The notes under the pieces were generated by a model. The model was given only the letters and a program-made list of their open reading frames with translations. It searched no databases and was not told the DNA's origin. A stretch of DNA of 64,000 nucleotides from NCBI RefSeq assembly GCF_002860125.1, contig NZ_PGVA01000043.1, positions 1-64,000 of the forward strand, given 5' to 3'. This stretch comes from Bacillus canaveralius (lineage in GTDB: Bacteria; Bacillota; Bacilli; Bacillales; Cytobacillaceae). Made by a program: the position numbers and the translations under genes. Below, piece by piece: positions 28,579-35,356 of this stretch (its first letter is position 1; every line of letters starts with the position of its first letter).

Positions 28579-29547
28579 TTAATCTTTAAAAGGTAAACGG
28601 TAAACCCTCGCTTTATTCATGCCTTCATATGTTCCGTTCAAAGACTTGAGTAACCGGTTTGTAAGAGAAGGGCTGGAAATTTGCAAAAAATCTCGCAATT
28701 CGCTATTTGTAATTGTAGACCCTATTAAGAGGCAGTAATCCTTTAGGGATGAAAGGTGAGCGTTTCTATCTTTGAGGCTACATGCAGGGCAATACCAGGT
28801 TCCGTAGATTCGAAATATTGGAAGATAGTAACAATTTGTGCAATGAACGCCTTTGATTAATTCATCTTTTGTCATTTGGTAGCGGTTCAAGATGGATTGA
28901 TCAAGGGGAGTATGCTGCTTTTCGAGCTGACGAATTATTTTTTTAAGCTCTTTTTCCGAAATTTTTGATTCGTGATAAAGATTTTCAAGTTGCTTAATTT
29001 TCTGAGGGAGAAAATCACGGTGTACAATTTTTTGTTGAGGATTTATATTTTCTGGTGTGGTGCGAATAAAGCTGTATGGGTTACTAACAACGACTAAAGA
29101 AGCAATCGGAATGTCTGGTAAACGGTGATTTTCCAGCCATTTTTTGAGCTGAGACTCCTGCCGGAAGATTTGGATTAATGGATCCGGGAAGACTTCTTCT
29201 TTTTCATCCACTTTTCGGATAAGCTGATGGAACACCTGATCAAAAACTAGTGTACCAGTTATATTTTTTACCTCCAGGATCAACAAAAAGGTATGAGTTA
29301 AAACTAATGTGTCGATTTGGAAGTAATGCTGCTGGTCATGAAGTCGAAGATCATGCAAAATGAAGTAGTTCTCTTCTGGAAGGAAACTCAGTGGGAAATC
29401 AATTGAAGTCTCGCCTTTAAATCCAGCAAGACTTTTAGACAAATTTTCTTTAATAATTGGAATTTTAGTGTGATCAGGTGGCGTCCGCCGCTGTAAGGCT
29501 TCCAACTTTTGAACAATCAGTGGAATTTCACGTTTTCTTATGATCAT
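28579..29547 (-). CDS. NERD (nuclease-related) domain protein with zinc ribbon
   Basis: 322 aa. Residues ~35-165 form a NERD domain: FKGETSIDFPL, a DTLVLTHTFLLILEVKN core (D and E-x-K as in restriction-like nucleases) and LVVVSNP. Residues ~235-262 hold a CxxC..CxxC zinc ribbon (CTNC, CPAC), and the C-terminus (ITNSELRDFLQISSPSLTNRLLKSL) resembles a winged helix. It could act on or bind nucleic acid; the role of NERD proteins in Bacillus is not established. AGGAGG is nine bases before the ATG. The promoter region is occupied by a 20-bp repeat array. Confidence 0.8.
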   Translation of the reverse strand: MIIRKREIPLIVQKLEALQRRTPPDHTKIPIIKENLSKSLAGFKGETSIDFPLSFLPEENYFILHDLRLHDQQHYFQIDTLVLTHTFLLILEVKNITGTLVFDQVFHQLIRKVDEKEEVFPDPLIQIFRQESQLKKWLENHRLPDIPIASLVVVSNPYSFIRTTPENINPQQKIVHRDFLPQKIKQLENLYHESKISEKELKKIIRQLEKQHTPLDQSILNRYQMTKDELIKGVHCTNCYYLPIFRIYGTWYCPACSLKDRNAHLSSLKDYCLLIGSTITNSELRDFLQISSPSLTNRLLKSLNGTYEGMNKARVYRLPFKD

Positions 29548-29579
29548 TTCATCAATCCTCCTGTTAGTGGCTTTGAATT

Positions 29580-29752
29580 ATCATCAACTTTGTCTACTTA
29601 ATCGTCAACTTTAGAAATATATCATCAACTTGACCCCTTTATCATCAACTTTCAAGTATATCATCAACTTTGTCTGATTAATCCTCAACTTTAGAAATAT
29701 ATCATCGACTTCACCCCCTTTATCGTCAACATTTCAAATATATCGTCAACTT
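29580..29752. repeat. Phased 20-bp tandem repeat array upstream of the NERD gene
   Basis: Nine copies of a core ATCATCAACTT (AAGTTGATGAT on the other strand) start at 29580, 29601, 29621, 29641, 29660, 29681, 29701, 29722 and 29742, spaced 19-21 bases. The variable parts between cores recur every four units (TGTCT..., TTAGAAATA, ...CCCCTTT, TTCAA.TA), making an ~80-bp higher-order repeat present twice plus one unit. It begins 33 bases from the NERD start codon and ends 100 bases from cdaS. Stops in all frames make it non-coding. Confidence 0.9.
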
Positions 29753-29851
29753 CACAGCAAACTTTTGAAATGCGATCGTATTAATAGCGAGTTTAATTCT
29801 AAACAGGGAGGAAAATATAATGGGTATTAGGCAATGAAAGGATGACGGTAA

Positions 29852-30448
29852 ATGGATGCAGAAGCGCTGAAATTCAGGGTAAATGTCGCACGGTATTTGA
29901 GTGAAATTCACAGCAGTGTGTCGGAAATTGAAAATTCGATTGATGAATTGGATTGTTGCATTCTCTCTAATTTTGAAAAATTAGCCTCGCTTGTGGCGGA
30001 TGTACAAACAATTTCATCTTCGTATTACTTAAAGTCATATTTAGAACCATATACGCATGAATTCTCTGATATTGCACAGGCGGTGGACACGCTTTCTGCT
30101 AAAAGGCATGGAGCGCTTATTATCGTTGAGCGGAGCAACCCGATTGAAGCGTTAATAAATAACGGAATCCAAATAAACGCAAAGGTCAGCCAGCAGCTGC
30201 TTGAAGCAATCTTTTATCCGGGCAATCCACTTCATGACGGGGGAACGGTAATACTTCAAGACCGTATTCTTTCAGCGGGGAACATTCTCCCAATATCAAA
30301 TAAGCCTGCAAAGAGAAAAATCGGGACGAGGCATCGCGCTGCTATCGGGATTACTGAGCACACAGACGCGCTTGCCCTCATTGTTTCAGAGGAAACGGGA
30401 CGGATTTCGTTTGCTTACGGGGGCGATCTATATGTCGTCAAAACTTGA
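29852..30448 (+). CDS. cdaS: Sporulation-type diadenylate cyclase CdaS
   Basis: 198 aa. Two N-terminal helices (~5-65), the inhibitory YojJ-type region, precede a DisA_N diadenylate cyclase domain. It has LHDGG (~128-131; DGG where most enzymes have DGA) and GTRHRAAIG (158-166, the RHR motif). It makes c-di-AMP from two ATP; in B. subtilis CdaS acts in the forespore and aids germination. AAAGGA is about nine bases before the ATG. A strong GGGAGG upstream precedes a five-codon frame (MGIRQ) at 29820 instead, which may be an upstream peptide. No sigma-G promoter was recognised. Confidence 0.88.
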   Translation: MDAEALKFRVNVARYLSEIHSSVSEIENSIDELDCCILSNFEKLASLVADVQTISSSYYLKSYLEPYTHEFSDIAQAVDTLSAKRHGALIIVERSNPIEALINNGIQINAKVSQQLLEAIFYPGNPLHDGGTVILQDRILSAGNILPISNKPAKRKIGTRHRAAIGITEHTDALALIVSEETGRISFAYGGDLYVVKT

Positions 30449-30669
30449 GGAGCCGCCAATCTCGTATAAAAATTGGACTTTCCCCGTTTTAGATTGTGGA
30501 AAAGGAATTCATCCTTCGAGTAAATTCACAAAGTAATAAGCTAAACCGAAAAACAAATGAAGTTGTCTGCAATAAACAAGAGTATCCCGTGGAAAACGAA
30601 TCATGCTGTCTTAATTTTAAATAATTGTTCTACTTTCAATTTAAAAATTGCTTTATGAAATTCATTCAT
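30449..30669. other. Gap between cdaS and the Spo0E-like gene
   Basis: About 220 AT-rich bases between convergent genes. No clear terminator, coding region or repeat is visible. Confidence 0.35.
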
Positions 30670-30828
30670 TCACCTGTTGTTTTTTAAATATTTATCAAGC
30701 AGATGATCAATCTGTTTCGAAAGCTGAATAAATTTTGGACTGACCGGACCTTCTATTTCCATCATTCGGGTTTGTCTAACCCTGAGTTTAAATAGTTTGC
30801 GAAACAACCGCTGTTTATGAGCGTCCAT
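30670..30828 (-). CDS. Spo0E-like sporulation regulatory phosphatase (small)
   Basis: 52 aa, below usual size cut-offs. It reads MDAHKQRLFRKL at the start, and the second half EGPVSPKFIQLSKQIDHLLD (26-45) then KYL matches the Spo0E-like pattern (G-x-x-x-x-x-x-I-x-x-S-x-x-L/I-D-x-L-L-x-x-Y). Family members dephosphorylate Spo0A-P and delay sporulation. The SQELD-type motif is SKQID here, a variant. GAGAGG lies about nine bases before the ATG. The family call is moderate. Confidence 0.55.
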   Translation of the reverse strand: MDAHKQRLFRKLFKLRVRQTRMMEIEGPVSPKFIQLSKQIDHLLDKYLKNNR

Positions 30829-31012
30829 CACGATCAACCTCTCTTAATGGGACTGGCAAAAATAGAATGCCATAAATCGTTTCTTGATGCAGTGACATTT
30901 GCCATACCCTATTCAAAAGGAATTTGTTAAATTGGTTAACAAAAAATAGAAAGATATGACCGTGCGATCAGCACGGTATTCGCATTAATGTCAAAATTTT
31001 AATAATGAGAAA

Positions 31013-31045
31013 AAAGAACGGACGCACTGTCCGTTCTTTAGTAAG
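31013..31045 (-). terminator. Terminator of the small gene pair at 31064-31407
   Basis: Perfect 11-bp stem AAAGAACGGAC / GTCCGTTCTTT with a five-base loop (31013-31039). On the minus strand TTTTTTCTC follows the stem, so it terminates leftward transcription. Confidence 0.85.
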
Positions 31046-31063
31046 CCATTCATTATAAAATTA

Positions 31064-31201
31064 TCAGCTATTTTGTGCTATTCGTAAAAGCTCAAATGCA
31101 TGTTCCCCGGCTTTTTCCGATAAGCTTTCCCAATATTCATCCCGAAGCAAGTCAAGTTCAATAATTTTCTTCACAATCTCGAGCGTTTCCTTCTGGTTCA
31201 T
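31064..31201 (-). CDS. Small hypothetical protein downstream of the FbpA-like gene
   Basis: 45 aa, acidic and helical, starting MNQKETLEIVKKIIELDLL; no family recognised. Its ATG overlaps the stop of the upstream gene (ATGA), and GGATGATCGGAG provides a ribosome binding site, so it is the second gene of a two-gene unit that ends in a clear terminator. In B. subtilis the region divergent from tnrA holds the small pair ykzB-ykoL; this pair occupies the same place and may be its counterpart. Confidence 0.55.
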   Translation of the reverse strand: MNQKETLEIVKKIIELDLLRDEYWESLSEKAGEHAFELLRIAQNS

Positions 31202-31407
31202 CTCCGATCATCCTCTTCTTTATTTATGATGCTGCCCCGATTAGTCATTTTTTTATTGTTTATTTGGAGCCTTTTGCATTCCGTTTTCAGCTCAGTAAAT
31301 GTCCATTTTTGATATTCCTTATCGGAGTTCCTCAACACACCCGCGTTCATTAGGATGCTAATAAATTCTCTCCGTTTCTTTTCAACCGCCTCACGTAAAA
31401 ATGGCAT
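31198..31407 (-). CDS. FbpA-like small basic protein
   Basis: 69 aa, basic. LREAVEKKRREFISILMNAG (4-23) then WTFTELKTECKRL (~36-48) resembles the Fur-regulated basic protein FbpA family, known as helpers of the iron-sparing RNA FsrA. No Fur box is seen upstream; instead two GlnR/TnrA boxes lie between this gene and tnrA, so nitrogen control is more likely here. AGGGGG lies about nine bases before the ATG. First gene of a two-gene unit. Confidence 0.6.
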   Translation of the reverse strand: MPFLREAVEKKRREFISILMNAGVLRNSDKEYQKWTFTELKTECKRLQINNKKMTNRGSIINKEEDDRR

Positions 31408-31474
31408 TTGACCATACCCCCTTTACTTACGTTTTTCTTATTTTAATAAAAAATGTTTTGTTCAACATCATTTG

Positions 31475-31491
31475 CGTAAGATAATCTAACA
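31475..31491. promoter_or_regulatory. GlnR/TnrA box, left (facing the small gene pair)
   Basis: CGTAAGATAATCTAACA fits TGTNAN7TNACA except the first base. It is the mirror image of the box at 31507-31523; centres are 32 bp apart, about three helical turns. Confidence 0.75.
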
Positions 31492-31506
31492 CTAATTTTA
31501 AATCTA

Positions 31507-31523
31507 TGTTAGATTATCTTACA
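31507..31523. promoter_or_regulatory. GlnR/TnrA box, right (facing tnrA)
   Basis: TGTTAGATTATCTTACA matches the GlnR/TnrA consensus TGTNAN7TNACA completely, 72 bases before the tnrA start, fitting autoactivation by TnrA and repression by GlnR. Confidence 0.85.
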
Positions 31524-31594
31524 TAAAGGTAAATTTTCTTATAGGAAAAATGTAAAATTATTATAAATGTTATAGAAGAGGATGTGAAAAGCGA

Positions 31595-31915
31595 ATGGAG
31601 GATGAATCTTATAAAGAAAGAAAAGTGATCACGATTGGTGTTGTCAGTGAGCTGACGGGACTTACTGAACGACAAATCCGCTATTATGAAGACCGCAAGC
31701 TCATCTTTCCAGAAAGATCGGCGCGCGGGAACCGAAAATATTCATTCGCTGACGTGGAACGATTAATTGATATCGCCAATAAACGAGAAGATGGAGTTAC
31801 CACGAAGGAGATCAAGCAGGAAATGGAAAGCAAAAGCAGAAAAGAGGATCGAAAAATTAGAAAGCAAATGCTCCGCGGCCAAATCAATGCGAGATTCGGA
31901 GTTCAAAAGGATTAA
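31595..31915 (+). CDS. tnrA: Global nitrogen regulator TnrA
   Basis: 106 aa MerR-family regulator. The winged helix IGVVSELTGLTERQIRYYED (~14-33) and RGNRKYSFADVERLIDIANK (~45-64) are nearly those of B. subtilis TnrA. The short C-terminal tail (RKQMLRGQINARFG) is the segment that binds feedback-inhibited glutamine synthetase; GlnR is longer and is normally next to glnA, absent here. It acts under nitrogen limitation. The ribosome binding site is weak (GAGG, ~13 bases from the ATG). The divergent promoter region carries two matching operators. Confidence 0.92.
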   Translation: MEDESYKERKVITIGVVSELTGLTERQIRYYEDRKLIFPERSARGNRKYSFADVERLIDIANKREDGVTTKEIKQEMESKSRKEDRKIRKQMLRGQINARFGVQKD

Positions 31916-32007
31916 TGACAATCATATCAAAAATAATCTTGAACCAAGAAAAAAATTCAATAGCGAATTACCCAAAGAAGCATTGCAACAATTCCAGTCT
32001 TTTTGTG

Positions 32008-32036
32008 TTGATTTCTGAAAATTCATAACCTATAAT
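32008..32036 (+). promoter_or_regulatory. SigA promoter of the M42 peptidase gene
   Basis: TTGATT (32008-32013), 17-base spacer, TATAAT (32031-32036). Confidence 0.75.
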
Positions 32037-32091
32037 ACTTTACGTAACAACATTTCGAGTATAGAAATAATTTTCTTTGGGGGAAGATTGA

Positions 32092-33147
32092 ATGCTTAAG
32101 CTTTTAAAAACATTAACATCATTATCCGGGCCCTGCGGATATGAACATTCTGTTTCTTATTTTCTACAAGATTACTTAAAAGATAAAACAGACGAAGTTT
32201 TCATTGATCCAATCGGCAATGTTATCGCCAGGAAAAAAGGTGATAAACCGGGGCCGGTTCTATTGTTAACTGCACACATGGACGAAATCGGTTTTATTGT
32301 AAAAAAGATTGAAGCGAATGGTTTACTGCGCTTTGAAAAACTGGGTGGCCATGATGACCGGATCCTGCTTGCCCAGCCTGTCCGAATTATGGGAGAGAAA
32401 GGTGAACTGTCCGGTGTGATTGGCACGATGTCAGCCCATTATGTAAAATTTGATGATCCCGCTAAAGTCAGAAAACACAGCAGCCTTTATATTGATATTG
32501 GGGCATCTTCAAAACAGGAAGCGGAGGAGATGGGCGTCGAAGTCGGAACACCGATTACATGGGGAACGGAATTCCAAGTTTTCGGCCCGGAATCACGGCC
32601 GCTGGTCCGTTCAAAAGCTCTTGATGATCGGGCAGGGTGTGCAGTATTGGTAAAGGTGTTAGAAGAGCTGCAAGAGGTTTCTTTTGCCGGCGAACTTATT
32701 TTTTTGTTTGCAGTACAGGAAGAGGTTGGTTTGCGGGGAGCCAAAACAGCAGCCGAGCATTTATTTGCAGATGCTGCACTTGCCGTTGATACGACTGCGG
32801 TCAACGACACTCCGGAAGAAACGATGGACCAGTCACTCTCTCTTGGAGCGGGAACCGGGATTAAAGTAATGGATTTCAGCTTAATTGTACATAAGACGGT
32901 GAAGAATTTGCTTGTTAAGCTAGCAAAGGAGCAAGGGATTCCTTACCAGCTCGAAGTTTTTCCCGGGATTGGAACAGATGGCGGTGCAATCACCTATTCC
33001 AACAAAGGAATTCCAACCGGTGTCCTTTCCATTCCTTCACGGTACGCCCATTCTCCTGTAGAAGTGGTTGATATACGTGATATCGAAGCAACAACAGAAC
33101 TTGTTAAAGCCTTCATATTGGAAGAGGGAAAAAACTTTGCTTTTTAA
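32092..33147 (+). CDS. M42 family metallo-aminopeptidase (YsdC/FrvX type)
   Basis: 351 aa cytosolic di-zinc peptidase of the tetrahedral TET type. Metal and catalytic residues are in LTAHMDEIGF (~60-69), ALDDRAGCAVL (~180-190, bridging Asp), AVQEEVGLRGA (~211-221, Glu base), ALAVDTT and IPSRYAHSPVEVV (~316-328, His). GGGGG lies eight bases before the ATG. Single gene with its own promoter and terminator. Confidence 0.92.
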   Translation: MLKLLKTLTSLSGPCGYEHSVSYFLQDYLKDKTDEVFIDPIGNVIARKKGDKPGPVLLLTAHMDEIGFIVKKIEANGLLRFEKLGGHDDRILLAQPVRIMGEKGELSGVIGTMSAHYVKFDDPAKVRKHSSLYIDIGASSKQEAEEMGVEVGTPITWGTEFQVFGPESRPLVRSKALDDRAGCAVLVKVLEELQEVSFAGELIFLFAVQEEVGLRGAKTAAEHLFADAALAVDTTAVNDTPEETMDQSLSLGAGTGIKVMDFSLIVHKTVKNLLVKLAKEQGIPYQLEVFPGIGTDGGAITYSNKGIPTGVLSIPSRYAHSPVEVVDIRDIEATTELVKAFILEEGKNFAF

Positions 33148-33201
33148 TGCTGTGTGGGCGAAAATCGATGATTTATTATTGTTAGGATTCTCATCATTAA
33201 G

Positions 33202-33229
33202 AGCAGCCAATCCGTGTTGGCTGCTTTTT
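33202..33229 (+). terminator. Terminator after the M42 peptidase gene
   Basis: AGCAGCCAA / TTGGCTGCT stem with six-base loop, then TTTT. Confidence 0.88.
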
Positions 33230-33263
33230 GCTGAATTAATAGATTAACATATGGGTAGAATCC

Positions 33264-33292
33264 TTGAAAAAAATTCCTGACAGCCCTATAAT
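33264..33292 (+). promoter_or_regulatory. SigA promoter of the ABC exporter gene
   Basis: TTGAAA (33264-33269), 17-base spacer, TATAAT (33287-33292). Transcription would start at about 33299, which rules out the ATG at 33299 as the start codon. Confidence 0.8.
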
Positions 33293-33331
33293 CCTAGTAT
33301 GTTTGCAACTGTGAAAAGGAGAATAACCCAA

Positions 33332-35059
33332 ATGATTAAGCGGTTTTTTACATATTATATCCCGCATCGAAAACTTTTCGTGATTGATTTTAGCAGTGCT
33401 GTGGTCGTGGCCGTGCTAGAGCTTGCATTTCCACTTGCTGTGCAATGGTTTGTAGACTCGCTGCTTCCGACTGGAAATTGGTCAGCGATTGTTTCTGTCA
33501 GTGCTGGATTGCTGGCACTTTATATTGTGAGCACGGGCTTGCAATTTATCGTCAACTATTGGGGCCATAAGCTCGGCATTAATATTGAAACCGATATGCG
33601 GCAGCAGCTGTTTCAGCATGTCCAGCGCCAATCATTCAAGTTTTTCGATAATACCAAAACTGGCCATATTATGAGCAGGATTACAAACGACCTATTTGAT
33701 ATCGGTGAGCTTGCCCACCATGGACCGGAGGATTTGTTTATTGCCGTGATGACATTTTTCGGCGCTTTCTGGATCATGCTTACCATTAATGTGAAGCTCG
33801 CTCTCGCAACAATACTCATCGTCCCATTCCTGATTTTGCTGATTGTTGTCAGCAATCTGAGCATGAACAAAGCATGGAAGCGAATGTTCGGTGATATTGC
33901 GGACGTTAATGCACGAGTGGAGGACAGTGTCTCAGGCGTCCGGGTTGTGCAATCGTTTACGAATGAAAAATTTGAAATCAACCGTTTTGCAAAAAACAAC
34001 AAAAAATTCCGCAAGGCAAAGCTTGGTGCATATAAAATTATGTCTTTCAGTTCTTCCGGAATCTATATGATGACGCGTTTCATCACCCTGGTTGTTCTCG
34101 TATACGGTTCCTGGTTAAGTTTCAGCGGAGATCTTTCTTATGGTCAGCTCGTCGGGTTTGTTCTATATGTGAACGTGTTACTTAAGCCGATTGATAAAAT
34201 AAGTGCTTTAATGGAGCTATATCCAAAAGGGATGGCTGGTTTTAAACGATTTACCGAGTTGCTCGACATGGAACCTGATGTTAAAGATACGGAGGATGCA
34301 ATTGAAGTTTCTTCTTTGCATGGCCATATTGATTTTAAAAACGTATCTTTCAGCTATGATGAAAATAAACCTGTACTTAAGCAAATTGATCTTCATATCG
34401 TGGCAGGGGAGACGATTGCATTTGTCGGTCCGTCAGGCGCGGGAAAAACAACGATCTGTTCTCTGATTCCGAGATTTTATGACGTTGATGAAGGGTATAT
34501 TTCGATCGATGGAATCGATATTCGTGATATGACAAAACGATCACTCAGATCACAAATCGGGATTGTCCAGCAGGATGTCTTCCTTTTTACAGGAACATTA
34601 AGAGAGAATATCGCCTATGGGATGTTGGATGCCAGCGAAGAGGAGATAATCGAAGCAGCAAAACGCGCCCACCTCGAAAGCTTTATTCAATCATTGCCTG
34701 ATGGTTATGAAACCCAAATTGGCGAACGCGGCCTGAAGCTTTCCGGCGGACAAAAGCAGCGGATTGCGATTGCCAGGATGTTTTTAAAAAACCCGCCAAT
34801 TCTGATTTTGGATGAAGCAACCTCTGCCCTTGACACTGAAACAGAACAGATCATCCAAACGGCTCTAACAGAGCTTGCCGTAAATCGGACTACACTTGTG
34901 ATCGCACACCGGCTCGCTACAATCAAGAATGCCGACAAAATTGTCGTCGTAACAGAAGATGGGATTGCCGAAGAGGGGAGCCATCAACAACTGATTGAGC
35001 AAAACGGAATTTTTGCGAATTTGCACCGTGTCCAGTACGCAAAAACTTCAACAAGTTAA
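33332..35059 (+). CDS. ABC transporter, fused permease and ATPase (exporter type)
   Basis: 575 aa half-transporter. Six membrane helices (~1-300) precede the nucleotide-binding domain with Walker A GPSGAGKTT, Q-loop IVQQDVFLF, signature LSGGQKQRIAIAR, Walker B ILILDEATSALD and switch His in VIAHRL. It likely homodimerises and exports lipids or drugs; the substrate is unknown. The open frame starts at 33299, but that ATG overlaps the transcription start. AAGGAG ten bases before ATG 33332 marks the real start. Confidence 0.93.
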   Translation: MIKRFFTYYIPHRKLFVIDFSSAVVVAVLELAFPLAVQWFVDSLLPTGNWSAIVSVSAGLLALYIVSTGLQFIVNYWGHKLGINIETDMRQQLFQHVQRQSFKFFDNTKTGHIMSRITNDLFDIGELAHHGPEDLFIAVMTFFGAFWIMLTINVKLALATILIVPFLILLIVVSNLSMNKAWKRMFGDIADVNARVEDSVSGVRVVQSFTNEKFEINRFAKNNKKFRKAKLGAYKIMSFSSSGIYMMTRFITLVVLVYGSWLSFSGDLSYGQLVGFVLYVNVLLKPIDKISALMELYPKGMAGFKRFTELLDMEPDVKDTEDAIEVSSLHGHIDFKNVSFSYDENKPVLKQIDLHIVAGETIAFVGPSGAGKTTICSLIPRFYDVDEGYISIDGIDIRDMTKRSLRSQIGIVQQDVFLFTGTLRENIAYGMLDASEEEIIEAAKRAHLESFIQSLPDGYETQIGERGLKLSGGQKQRIAIARMFLKNPPILILDEATSALDTETEQIIQTALTELAVNRTTLVIAHRLATIKNADKIVVVTEDGIAEEGSHQQLIEQNGIFANLHRVQYAKTSTS

Positions 35060-35077
35060 ATATGCAAATACGTGATG

Positions 35078-35107
35078 AAAAAGCCGGAGTAGTTTTCCGG
35101 CTTTTTC
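35078..35107 (+). terminator. Terminator after the ABC exporter gene
   Basis: AAAAAGCCGGA pairs with TCCGGCTTTTT around a short loop. Confidence 0.9.
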
Positions 35108-35245
35108 AATTGTCTAATTGTTCGTTTTTCAATTAAAGAAGTGTTCTGTGAAATTTATTAAACTAACTTTTCAAAAACAGGTAAAAAATCCTAAGTAATT
35201 GGATATATAAAAAACTGATTTTTCAGACATTCCGGGTCTAATGCG

Positions 35246-35261
35246 GTATAGACATCTATAC
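35246..35261. promoter_or_regulatory. Palindromic operator upstream of the cell-wall recycling operon
   Basis: GTATAGA-CA-TCTATAC is a perfect 7-bp inverted repeat about 95 bases before amiE. The GGTATAGACA part resembles the sites of GntR/HutC-type amino-sugar regulators (NagR/DasR, TGGTNTAGACCA). The regulator itself is not in the window. Confidence 0.5.
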
Positions 35262-35356
35262 AGAAAAACAATTAATCTGAAATTAGATTTGCAAGCCTTT
35301 TCACTTCGGAAATTTGGTTAACAATATTAAAGAGCTGAAGCTCAAAAGGAGGAAGT

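Noticed and set aside
29580-29752. Repeat array as a CRISPR
   Set aside because: The unit is only 20 bp, cores are imperfect, the stretches between them are about 9 bp and themselves repeat, and no cas gene is present.
30959-30977. ACCGTGC-GATCA-GCACGGT hairpin
   Set aside because: Perfect 7-bp stem, but no T-run on either side and no gene end close by; no function assigned.
31767-32018. 83-aa frame overlapping the end of tnrA
   Set aside because: It is in another frame of tnrA, has no ribosome binding site, and its extension beyond tnrA has no coding character.
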